The position numbers were made by a program, and so were the translations under genes. A stretch of 64,000 nt of DNA from Thecaphora thlaspeos (Eukaryota > Basidiomycota > Ustilaginomycetes > Urocystidales > Glomosporiaceae): assembly GCA_900291925.1 (NCBI GenBank), contig UWYS01000021.1:1-64000 (forward strand), read 5' to 3'. This document shows positions 32,095-42,694 of this stretch, in pieces (positions within the stretch are counted from its first letter, which is position 1; each line of letters opens with the position of its first letter). Below the pieces are notes generated by a model. That model searched no databases, was not told the origin of the DNA, and saw nothing but the letters and a program-made list of their open reading frames with translations.

Positions 32095-33283
32095 TTGCTC
32101 TCTGGAACAGCACAGCAGCACCTCTGTACTGCCAGCACCCTGCCAAAGACTGCTGCCCACAGGGCACAGCAGGCCCTCTCACCAGCTGCCAAGGCCACTC
32201 TTGCCACCCACATTGAGTGCTGTGCCAATCAAGGCTTCCCCCTCACCCCAGCAATGGTCTGGGAGTATTCTGGAACACTGCAATTGCCTGTAGAGGCTGG
32301 CAGCCACCATCAGGTGAGGGATCTGGGCAAGAACTGGGTGCAGCACTACCTTGAGCACCACCCACAGCTCTAGAGAATCAGCGCATGGATGGTGCCTCAT
32401 TTGACAACCTCAGCTGCTTCTGTGCCAACTTTTCTCACACCATCAGCCAGTACAACATTGTGCAAGACCAGATCTACAACATGGAAAGGACTGGCATCAT
32501 CATGGGGTTCAGCAGATGTCAGAAGGTTGTTGTCCCTGTTGAGAAGAAGAATGCCTTCCATGTCCATCCAGGCAACCACAAGTCCACCACTGTTGTCAAG
32601 TGCATTGGCTCTAGCGGCCTCTTTCTTGACCTGCTTGTGTTTTCTGGAAAGACACATGGCACCAGCTTGGAGATCACAGGGGGATGGAGGGACTGGGCCC
32701 CAACTGGCACTTTGCTGTCTTGCCAAAGGGCTGGACAAGCAATGACTTGGTGCTTGAGTGGCTTCAGCAGGTCTTTGAGCCATAAACCAAGCCAACTGGG
32801 GCTCAAGAGGGTGAGTGGCGGCTGCTGCTCCTTGATAGGCATGCCTTGCATGTCTCTGTTGACTTCTGCAACCAGTGCTGGAAGCACCACATTGTGCCAG
32901 TCTGCTTTCTGGCTCATGCCACCCATGTTATCCAGCCTCTTGATACCAGCATCTTTGGCCCCATCAAGGACAGCTATGGCTGCCAGGTTGCTGCTCTTGG
33001 TGGCACAAAGAAGGTTGACCACATCCACTTTGCTCAGTTCTATGCTGAGGCCCACAGCAAGATCAAGGATGCTGCAGTATGTAAGGCTTTTTCAGATGTG
33101 GGTCTGATGGTGCCACCCTCCCCTGAGAAGGTCCTCTTGACACTCCCAGGCTACAAGCCACCTTTCCAAGAGATGCTGCTGCCTGCCCAGGAGCCCTTCT
33201 TTGATACTCCAAGGAAGCCACAGTGCTTTGAAGCCCTCCTCAACAACTACAAGCACAGCACAGACAAGAGAGAGAGGAGCTGA
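32095..33283 (+). pseudogene. Pogo-like transposase, broken
   Basis: Three blocks can be recognised. Residues from 32150-32373 match the CENP-B/Tc5-type DNA-binding domain (LSPAAKATLATHIE...PLTPAMVWEY...GKNWVQHYLEHHPQL). Then a TAG at 32371-32373 is followed by the first half of the DDE_1 domain in another frame (QYNIVQDQIYNMERTGIIMG). The second half (DRHALHVSVDFCNQCW, HVIQPLDTSIFGPIKDSY) begins near 32833, again after a frame change and an in-frame TAA near 32788. The usual NMDETG motif reads NMERTG, so the first catalytic aspartate is altered; the second aspartate (LLLLD) is kept. A TGA ends the last block at 33281-33283. The product cannot be functional as it stands. Confidence 0.85.
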
Positions 33284-33685
33284 ATTTGCCACAAGCTGCA
33301 GAAGGGGTTTGACAAGTTGTTCCATGGCTGCAAGCTAGTCCAAGAGAAGGAGCAATGCAGCAAGTCACCGCTCAAGACAACCTTCAAGGCAGGCGACCAT
33401 TGCTACATCAGCAAGGCAGCATCAAGCAAGGCAAAGGGCAAAGGCAAAGCGGCTGACGTTGCGCAACCACCCCCTCTAGCACCTGCTGAGCCACTGCCAG
33501 CACCACTCCAACTTGCTGTTGATCCTGCTTCTGCTGGACCAAGCTCTCTCACCTTGTATGACCCCTGGCTCCTCTTCCCCAACCCATCTGGCAGCAGTTC
33601 TGGACCAGGCAAGCAAAGCTGAGCATGTACTATTTGGAGCAAGTGTTGAACTGATTGCAGTGCTTGTCTGATGTGCTTGACAGAG

Positions 33686-33791
33686 TGCAGATGGTGTAGC
33701 AGTGATGGCAAGAGTGGTGGTGGTGAGGAAGGCCGACAAGTAGATTTCTTGGCCAGATTCCTAGGGAGGCCGGATTCCCAGGGAAACACGT
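33686..33791 (-). repeat. Right terminal inverted repeat
   Basis: Reverse complement of the left repeat at 31982-32087. The outer end is followed by TA at 33792-33793. Confidence 0.92.
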
Positions 33792-33793
33792 TA

Positions 33794-35006
33794 TCTCGGA
33801 CGAGGCCGAACGCCTGGCTGCGGTGGAGAGGGGAATGGCTTGTGCGCGTGTGGGGCTCCGGCTGTTTGATTTTCCTGCGCCGGCGTAAAGCCCGGCACGG
33901 CCGAAATTCCGAGCTCCTCTCCCTCTCGGGCCGCCGTATAGCGCCCGCAATTCATGGCGTGTCGCGCTCGCAGAAAGGTCGCTCTCTCTGCCTCTTTCAT
34001 CGGCGCCACCGTGTCGACACTTCGCCGGTGCTCAACCGACACTCATCGCGTGCGCCCTCCTCATCCGCAAGAGAGAGCGGGTGCTTGCGCTGATCGCCTT
34101 GCCCGTCGGCCAAAGTCGCCGAGACACCCTTCACCTTATGACAGAGCGCCATCGGGACCGCTCCGGACCGTACAGACGGTGGGAAGCGGACAGCACCTGT
34201 GATACAAAAAGTGAAAGATGGCACACACGGGGGGAAAGGAGGGAAGGGTGGGGGAGGAGGATATTCATCTTCAGAGCCAGACGGCCGCAATGTGGGTGCC
34301 AGCTTCCAGCGTCAGAGAGACGGCTGGGCCAGCCATGCCGTTGTGGAAAGGCTTATTATTGAGGTCGGTAGATGTCGTTGACGTCTTTGACACCTGCCTG
34401 TTGTGGCCGGCTTGTAAGAGCAGAGAGAGCGTCGGCGCTCGGAATAACAAAGCACCACATGAGGCTCTCTTCGAAGAGGGTTGGGATTGCTGAACAAGGC
34501 CCCTATCGATCGCCGACAAATTGCGCTCTGCCGTGCTCCAGCCACCCTCACAGCCCTTGGGTCAAGTGTCCATCGAGCTGAAGAACGAGTGGTTGACTCT
34601 GCTTCTTGCAATGTGCCGCCTCCAGACCTTGCCCAGACCCAAGGAACCTTGTTGCGCTTTCGGAGCAGAGCCGTCGGAAAGATGCCGAGCGAGGCCAGCG
34701 GCGCTGTCCGTACCTACGCGGTCACGTCTGCTGGACTGGTCGACAGCAGCATCAGTTCGATCTTTCCTTCTGCGGCCCCCGCCGTCGGTTTTTTTGGCGT
34801 TGTGGACAGAGACCGTCGAGGAGAAGAGAAGCTACGCAGCCAGATCGAAGCTTGTCTTGCGGAACGCTTTCCCGCCTTGCCTGCTGTCCACCACCTCAGG
34901 TCAACGCTGTCGTCGTCGCCACATCGACGTCCCGTGCAGCACCGGCTCCAGATCTCGATCCTTATCTCGCCTCCTCGCAAGGATTCCTACATAGTTCGGC
35001 AAGAGT
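33794..35006. other. Region between the transposon and MSH5
   Basis: About 1.2 kb. Some plus-strand frames at 34480-34990 look weakly protein-like and could be an extra 5' exon of MSH5, but an in-frame stop lies just before the ATG at 35007 and I found no convincing splice. Otherwise nothing recognised. Confidence 0.4.
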
Positions 35007-38000
35007 ATGGACCTCCACTCTCGAGCAGAAGGACACTCGGATCTTGAGCGCCAGTCTCATGGTGACGTTGAGGGGGGGCAGCAGCTAGACGAGGAGCTCT
35101 ACGGAGGCATGGCCCGCGCTCCCGCCATGTCCATCCTCGTCCAAAAGGGCCGCCTCGGATGCGCCGTGTTGCAGTGGCAAGAGCAGCGCATCCTTCTCCT
35201 CGAGGGCGTCGAGCTCGAGCATGGCGAAGCGGAAACTCAGTCACTCCTCGTTAGGCCCGAATTAGCGACCGACAGCGACGAAGGACGAGTCCAGTCGGAG
35301 ACGACAAGCTGCGACCAGCGAACTAGCGACGAAACCCACTCGGACTTCTTCCACTTGCGTGAGTAGCACGTAGCTGGCTCTTTAGATGACGGAGGTCTCT
35401 CTTGCCAGAGTGGACCTTTATTAAAGGGCGACGCGCCGTGGTCGCGATCCGCTCAACGAAGATGCTCATCATTCGCTTGGCGTCTTTGTGATCGCCACAT
35501 CACGCGCCCGTCAGTGATCCTGCAGTACAGGCCTGAGATCATCTTGATTTCGACGCAGACTTCCGAGGCGGTCGTAGAGAGCATAGAGCGCTTAGGTGAG
35601 CCAGGTCGCCTCGGGACTCTGGCTGAAACTTAGGGCTTTGCTCGCTGACCTCCGAGAAAGGGATGATCCCTCTCATGTACCGGTCGAGCAGCATCCCTCG
35701 TAGGCTCTCGAATTCAGACAAGACCTTCAAGCGACTTCAGTTTCGCCATTGGCAGCGTCCAGCTGAAGACGCTTCTGGACCGCAGCAACGACGGACGCCT
35801 GGACCGCACGGATGAACAGCCACGAGCCCGCACATATGCGGCTGCCTTGAGCCTGGGCTCTCGCATCGATCTCGTCAAGTCTCAGATCTCGGTGAGATCC
35901 TCCCAGTTCAACCTCTCATCAGCAGGGATATCGCTGACAGTACCAGCGACACCGTCTTACCGCTCCATCGCCAGGTGTCGGCGGTCGCTCCTCTGCTTCA
36001 AATGGTCAAAGGGGACCGAGATATGCCGCCGAACATCGCCATCGAAGTTCTCTTCCTCGATGGCGTGCTCAACGTCCCCGAGGACACCATCCAGGCTCTG
36101 TCGATCCTTTCTCAGGAGTCGCACGCCTCGATCCACACCAGTAAGGGCCGCGAGGGCCTCTCGGTCATGAGTGCGTCCAGCTCTTGCCGCTCGCGACCCG
36201 AAGGCAAATGCTCAGATGACAATCTCGGCCCGGATCGAAACCTGACAGATATCTCAAATTTTGAAACTCGCAGCCCTCCTCTCACTCAACAGCTCCCGTC
36301 GTAAGCATGGGATCGAAGGAGCGATGGCTGCCATTACCATCTCACCTGAGAGCGTCGCACTGATCCATGAGCGGGAATGACCCCTCGGCCGCTCGTAAGA
36401 CTCGCTCTACATGTTGCGAAAATGGCTCCTGTTCCCTCTACGTCGGATTGAGGAGATCGAGGAGCGGCTGGATGCCGTCGAGGCGCTGACGCGGGACGAG
36501 CGATACCAGCAGCTGGTCGACGTCCGCGCCCAGCTGTCGAGCCTGGCCAACGTCCCGAGGCTAGTCGCTTCGATGCTGAAAGGGCTCAACAGCCTGAGCA
36601 GCTGGGACAAGCTCTTCAAGGTGACGCCTTCTCAGAGCACACGCTGTGGTGGCTATAGCGAGCGGTCGAAGTCGGGACTGATCAGGTCCCAAATCTTGCC
36701 CTTTCTTCGTCGTCGCAGTCCTGCATGGCGATGTCGCGCGTCGCCGTTCTGCTCGAGAAATCTCGGGCCGGAGAAGCTCACCTGCTGCAGAAAGTGGGTC
36801 TGCATGCGGTCAGAGGGCGTTGATAATGCCGATCGTTGAGTCCATCTGAGCCTCTTAAATTGCTGACGGCCAATCCACGGGCTACTTTGCTGCACACGAT
36901 AAGCTGCGCGAAAGCGTCGACGAAGGCGTTATCGAGGAGCTCGGACAGCAGATCAACAACACGGTACGCGCGATCGCGGCGGCAGTCCCACCGTACTTCG
37001 AGGATGAACACGTCCATTGATCAGCTGAGCGAAGCTGACGCCTTTGACTTCCTGGAACTTGCGTCAATCGGACTAGATCGACTGGGAGGATAGGTGAGCC
37101 TGAGGCTTCGCTCGATCTACCCACCCAAAGAGGCCAGCAGTAACGACGGCCTCTGATCCAGGCTCTTCTCTCGCTCCTTCTCTCCTACAAACCTCTCCTC
37201 CACAGCAGGGCGCAAGGCCGGGTAACGTTGCGCAGAGGGCTTGACGTCCACCTTGACGAGCTGAGGAAGACGTACGCTGGCCTCCCCGACCTTCTAGACA
37301 AGGTTGCTCTTGGTCTTCGAGCCGAGCCGGCATTCGCGGAAAGCACGAGGTGCGTGTCGTCTTTGAAACATCTCGATGGCGACGTGCACCATATTGACGC
37401 TGCTTGTGCGCTGATTTTGGTTTGCAACTCTCTTCGCGATCACACCGGCATCGACTAGCCTGCATGTTGTCTACTTCCCCCAGATAGGTTACCTCATCGT
37501 CATGCCTGCGGGGGAGGCGGTACGGTCGGACTACGATCCGACTCTGTCCCACCAGTTCTCCAGTAACAGCAGGTTCGTTGTCGCAGAGGGACCTTACCGG
37601 CTGCGGGATAGCGAGTTCCTTCAACCACCCTCTATGCCACTCCTTGCGCCGCCTCTACCAGCGTCTACCTGAAAAATGAGAAGATGACGGACCTCGACCA
37701 CCACGTGAGCTTGCAGCGACAATGTCGCATCAATAGCCCAAGGCCGCTGGTCCTGCATCTCCTGACCGCGCTCATCCGTATCGACATTTAGCTAGGCGAT
37801 CTGGCGTCTTTTATCGTCGATCGCGAGATTGAGCTGCTCGAGGATCTGCAGCGACTTCTGGCATCAGCCGCGCAAGATCTGCTCCGCTCCGCCGAAGCCA
37901 TGTGGCATCTGGACTGGTAGGTATCTTCGTGCTGTAGTGCTCTCTCGTTCGCTGGTACTGAAGCAGTGCCTTCCTGACGTTCACCACCTATGATCACTCA

Positions 38001-39874
38001 TCGCCTGCCCGTCGACAGCCTTATGGCGTTTGCAAGAGTGGCGACTTTGTACGGATACACGCGTAAGCAGGCGCAGGCCGTGGGACTGTCCCTGAGAAAT
38101 GTTCTCTAAGCTGCCTTCGCATCTCTCTCTACCGTCAAGGATCGTCGTGGGATTTGTAGGTCCCCGCATGGTCAACGAGCCGAAACTGGCCCTCTACCAA
38201 TGTCGTCACCCGCTCAAGGAGCTTGCGGACGACAGCTTTGTGAGTGTTCGGCGCAAGGGCACGGGTCACACGGGATATCCTTCGGGCGCAAGCTTCTTGT
38301 TCATCTCCCCTGCTCACAACTGGCACGATGCCGATGTTCGTCGGTCCTCGTACCTCACGACGACCGCAGGTGCCCAACGACATTCATCTCCGGGGAGGAC
38401 ACGGAATAGATCCGGCAGAGATCAGTGAGGAGCTAGCCGGACCCGACTATGGCCCAGCACATGACAACGATCGCGGTCAGGATGGCACAAACAGCGTCCT
38501 GATAGTCACGGGAGCGTGAGTGGCCGTCCTTGCTCATTTCCTCTGATTTCGGTGCACCGGGCTGAGATGGAGCAGAGGCGCATAAAACTAACAGCGTTTT
38601 ATACACTGATGCTATTTGCCCTTCGGCAGGAACTCCTCCGGCAAGAGCTGCCTCCTGCAGCAGGCTGGCCTCGCGGTGTGAGATCTCAGGCGATCGACGT
38701 TATGCCTCGCAAAAGTTGACCTTCCACAAATGATGTCGAGGCCTCTCGCCCCCGCCCCCTCCTCTCCTCCAGGTTCCTGGCCCACTGCGGAAGCTTCGTC
38801 CCGGCGGCAAAGGCCGAGATCGGCATCTTTGACAAAAGTGAGCCGGCCCCTCTCGAGAGGGCGCGGTGTCAGCGTCGTTCATCCTCGCTCCCGCCGCCTC
38901 ACCTGCGCCGTCACGCCTCTGGGCGTTTTTGTTTTGATTTTAGTGACTTTTTTTTCTTTCCCCTTTTTCATTCTCGCCGAAAGTTCTGACGCGCATGAAG
39001 CAAGACGAGTCGCTGGCGTCTGAGGGCAGCTCGTTTGCCAAGGAGCTGCGTCAGCTGAGGCGCGCCATCTCGGGATCGACGCCTAGCTCGCTCGTCCTGC
39101 TGGACGAGGTGGGAAAGGGTTGCCGTGCCGATGGTGAGGAGCGACGGCAGCTTGTTCGGCGCGCTCCTGGCTACGTTAATTTGGAGCGGTTCTTTTGGCG
39201 CTGCCGACGCTGATGCCCGTCGACATCCGTCCGTGATTGCACAAACGTCACGTACGCCCGCCGGTCATTCAGAGGGAGCAGGTCTCTTTTGCGCCGCGAT
39301 CACCGAATTCCTCTACCGCCGAGAAGGCTGTCCGATCGTCCTCACGGCGACACATCACCTCGGTGGGTTCTCACCACCGCGGTCCAGCTAGAAACGGTGC
39401 CGAACATCGATCCACTGATCGCCTCTCTGATGAACTGTTCGACGACACACAGAGGCAATCACGCACGTCCTCGCCCCTGACCTCCCCCTCACACTCGGAC
39501 ACATGCAGACCGTCCTGGTCCCGACGCGTCTGGCCAACTCCTGCACCACCGAAGAAGCGGCAAGAAGCAGTCAGGACCACCTGACGTATCTGTACCGCCT
39601 TCGCCCCGGCCTCGCATCGAGCAGCTTTGCATGCCACTGCGCCTCGCTCTGCGGCGTCCCTACGAACGTGGTAGAGCGTGCGCGCGAGATCGTATCGGAC
39701 AGCGCGGCCGCCTGTCGCCTGCCACGCGAGGACGAAGAGAGGCTCGAGAAGGAGGAACAGGTGGCGAGGGCGTTTGTCGAGGTGCAGATGGACCGTCTGC
39801 CCGCTGGCACGGGACCTAGGGATGTGATTCGTGAAATCGCCGGAGCGATGGAGGAGCTCGACTTGCTGCACTGA
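35007..39874 (+). CDS. MSH5: Meiotic MutS homologue MSH5, 21 exons
   Basis: Exon ends: 35007-35358, 35515-35595, 35692-35891, 35975-36170, 36274-36300, 36400-36620, 36719-36793, 36904-36963, 37077-37093, 37206-37349, 37459-37614, 37662-37704, 37792-37916, 38019-38062, 38160-38239, 38370-38515, 38630-38677, 38773-38837, 38984-39133, 39273-39362, 39453-39874. They sum to 2,742 nt, 913 residues, with every junction in phase. Family blocks in order: AMSILVQKGRLGCAVLQW, RPEIILISTQTSEAVVES, RPSSDFSFAIG, ESHASIHTSKGREGLSV, LRKWLLFPLR, RRGLDVHLDELRKTYAGL, VVYFPQIGYLIV, DLASFIVDREIELL, RHPLKELADDSF, Walker A GANSSGKS (split by an intron), HCGSFVPAAKAEIGIFDK, SLVLLDEVGKG (Walker B), VLTATHHL and LYRLRPGLASSSFACHCA. 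MSH5 pairs with MSH4 as a clamp that stabilises meiotic crossover intermediates. The start codon is uncertain; the helicase-like MutS core is intact. Confidence 0.92.
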
Positions 39875-40080
39875 CGAGTGGACCACTCGAAACATCGTCG
39901 CTACCGAACGAAAGACTGATGCGCAACTACTGATCCAGAACGACATCAATCCAGTACAAAAAAAAAAAAACACGAATCGCAACGAACAGAATCCTGAATG
40001 TAACGCCACAACCCAATATGAAGTGCCGGATGAACAACCGCATAATGTCATCCATCTGACCCTCGATCCGTCAGGGCCAC

Positions 40081-42284
40081 CTAGCGAGTGCCACGACTAG
40101 CTCGTCTAGAAGCGGTCGGATCATAGCGCAACACCCAAGGATGTCGGAGCACCTTGTGGAGAGGTAGACGTTCTTCCGGTTTCTTCTTGAGGAGCTATTC
40201 AGAGCGTTAGCGATGGGGGGTTTGGAAGGAAAGGTAATTTTCAGTTGCGCTTGAACATCGTCGGGACGGTAGGGGAAGGAAGGAGGGGGTTGGGAGAGAA
40301 CACGGAGGATGACTTACAGCCGAAACGAGATTGGCAGCTTCGACGGAAAAGTGACTTGGAATAGTAAAGTCTACTGCTGAAATACGTTTATACGTTTCTG
40401 TTTCCGTCACAACCCGGGGAGCGAAGGAGTGGGATAAAGGTAGATGGACGTGAGAATCTTTAATCAGCATCCTCTTCCTCTTCCCTCTTTCTTTAGCTTC
40501 CTCGCTTCCTTCCCGACACGAAAAACTCACTAGTCATACTCTCGACCTCTTCAAAAGGCGGCACACCTTCCAAAAACTCATAGAGTAAAACGCCCAGAGC
40601 CCAAAGGTCTACCGCTTCACCGTGTTGTTCTCCCGCTACCATTTCAGGTGGTAGGTAATCGAGCGTTCCACAGAGCGTCTGTCGTCTGTTGCCGGGTGCA
40701 TGGACGCTCCAACCGAAATCGCCGATTTTCAGTTCTCCCTTGATTCCGATTAGGAGGTTTTCAGGTTTGATGTCTCGATGGATGACGTGTTTCGAATGTA
40801 GATATGATAGGGCGTCGGCCATTTGGGAGATGTACTGCGCTCGTCGTTGACAGCAGCAGAGAGAACACAAAGAGTTGTCAGCTAGTAACACAGTTTCGAA
40901 GCGTCGGTATCATACGACGACAGAAGGAACAAACGTGCAAAAACACAGAAACGTACGATGGCTGCTGTCCGTTCATCAAACCTCCCATCGGGAATCTTGT
41001 TCATCATCTTGAAGAGTTCGCCACGTCCTGCGAATTCAAGCATGAGAAAGACTCGTCCTTCGTCGTGGAAGTAACCGTAGAGCCGGATGATGTTTGGATG
41101 TCTGTTTCGTCGGGGTGGTCCTCATCATCCTCGTCAAAACCAAGACCACGAAAGGTGGCAAAGAAAAAGGGAAAACGGAAAAAGGAAAAGGGGGGGGGGG
41201 AAGAGCAAAGACGCACCTAAGGTTCATCTGGATCTCAATCTCCCTCCGGAGCTGCTTCTCCACCTTGTTGTCGACGAGTTCCTTCTTGTAGAGACACTTG
41301 AGCGCGACAATGTATCCCTTGCCCGGTCCGCTGTTGGTGCGAACCATGTAGACGCGGCCGAACTTGCCCTTGCCCAGCGGTCGACCAATCTCAAAGTCCG
41401 AGAGTTTCCATTGACGTGTAGGTGGGTGGGCGCGGCTGGAAGAAGAGAAAAATCGACGTGGACAGCGCGAGGGAAATAGAGAGAGAGAAAGGAGAACGGG
41501 CGTGAACATCGGTGAGCACGATGTCAAAGGGGCGGGGGAAGGAGGGAAAGGGACGGGATGCCTACCCGACTTCGGCGCTGTTGACGGCGAGGGCGTCGAG
41601 AGCCTCGCGCACTTCCTGCTTGGACTGGTTGGTGTTGACGGCTACCTGCGTGAGGTTGTTTGTGCCCCTTCTACCTCTCGCCTCGTCCCTCTCCAGGCCG
41701 CCGTCGTAACGTCCGAGATCCACGCTCGCGACCTTGACGGCGGCTGTCGCAGCGCCTGTTGTCGTCTGAGGGGAAGGCTTGATACCGATGGTGGAAGGTT
41801 TGGATGTGATGGGGCGGTTAAAGGCCATGCTGGGCGGTCTACTCTTGGATGCTTCGGCAGCGGAGAAGGCGGTGGTGGTGGGGTTGGAGGTGAAGGAGGA
41901 GGAGGGTACGCCGGCGTGGCTCTGCCTGTTGTCGAGGGGCTGTACGTGTAGGTTGCCCATGACGAGCTTTGTGGACATGGCGGCTGGTCTGGAGGGATTG
42001 TCGAGTGCGAGCCTGGACATGCTAGCGGCGATGGAGGAGGCGGTCTGTACGCCACTGGGTGCGGTGTTGGAGGGAGGGAAGATGTTGATGGAGGATGAGG
42101 AGGTGAGGGTGCCGTGAGCCGGGGGTGGCGGGCGGGAGAGGGTGGAGGATGCGAGGCGAGAGGTGGCGGATGATTGATGTGAAGGTCGAGAGGGTTTCAA
42201 GGAGGCGTTGGAGGAGGAGGAGGGGTTGGTGTATGTGGGGTCGATGGAAGACATGCGGGCTGCTATGGAGGAAGAGAGCGGCAT
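40081..42284 (-). CDS. IPL1: Aurora kinase (Ipl1/Ark1)
   Basis: Six exons: 42284-41566, 41435-41217, 41101-40957, 40834-40531, 40397-40318 and 40194-40081, giving 526 residues. A Ser/Pro-rich N-terminus of about 240 residues precedes the kinase domain, which opens [20 protein letters not shown] (glycine loop), then [11 protein letters not shown] (catalytic Lys), [28 protein letters not shown] (catalytic loop), [10 protein letters not shown] and the Aurora activation segment [16 protein letters not shown]. The phospho-threonine position is kept, with Gln in place of the usual preceding Thr. The domain closes [20 protein letters not shown]. This is the chromosomal-passenger kinase that corrects kinetochore attachment, with INCENP/Sli15 as partner. 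The open frame continues upstream of 42284 but is probably 5' UTR. Divergent from JLP2 with about 410 bp between. Confidence 0.95.
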
Positions 42285-42694
42285 GGTGGGCGGGGAGAGG
42301 GGGGAGAGAAGAGGTTGTGGTGGCCAGGGTGGAGGGAGTGAGGATGGGGGAAGAAGGAGGGAAGGAGAGAGGCGGGCAGCGCGGGGGGAGGGCGGCAGAG
42401 CAACACACAAAGCCAACCCAACACACACGCCGCCCGCGCTGCTAACGTGACGCCGCCTGCATTTCAGCCCGCACAGAGCAGCTGCACGTGATGCGGTATG
42501 CCCGTGCGGCCTTCCCTCCACCTCTGGCGCGCCCTCGCCCGGCGTTGCTCTTCCACTTTGCCTTTCATTGCAAGATTCCTTTCTCCTCTTCCTTCTCTTC
42601 TCTTCCCTTCCCTCCGCTCCTCTCCTCTTCTCTCCTCGCACCTCCTCAACACCTGGCCCCTGGGCACACTGCCACATCGACACTCCAGCCAACC
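42285..42694. other. Divergent promoter Aurora kinase / JLP2
   Basis: About 410 bp between divergent ATGs. Strongly C/T-rich on the plus strand in the last 130 bp before JLP2. No gene expected here. Confidence 0.55.

Larger units (their letters stand above)
31982..33791 (+). mobile_element. Decayed Fot1/pogo-type DNA transposon
   Basis: A 1,810-bp element bounded by long terminal inverted repeats that begin ACGCGTTTCCCTGGGAATCC (left) and, in reverse complement, ACGTGTTTCCCTGGGAATCC (right). Both ends are flanked by TA (31980-31981 and 33792-33793), the target-site duplication of the pogo/Tc1-mariner superfamily. The interior carries broken transposase frames on the plus strand, with a CENP-B-type helix-turn-helix and a DDE_1 domain. 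The interior is strikingly poor in CpG compared with flanking DNA. It lies in the intergenic region between the START gene and MSH5 and disrupts no gene I can identify. Confidence 0.93.

Noticed and set aside
34480..34990. Extra 5' exon for MSH5
   Set aside because: Frames look weakly protein-like, but there is an in-frame stop before 35007 and no convincing splice pair, and MSH5 is already complete from 35007.
35365..35512. Coding-like stretch in MSH5 intron 1
   Set aside because: A frame reads NEDAHHSLGVFVIATS, but skipping from 35358 to 35515 gives the conserved continuation, so I treat it as intron.
35007..39874. MSH5 as a pseudogene
   Set aside because: Apparent stops and shifts all disappear once 20 GT-AG introns are removed, with every phase consistent.
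41191..41200. G-run and C-run homopolymers (also 43640-43655) as regulatory elements
   Set aside because: They lie inside introns and look like simple homopolymer slippage.
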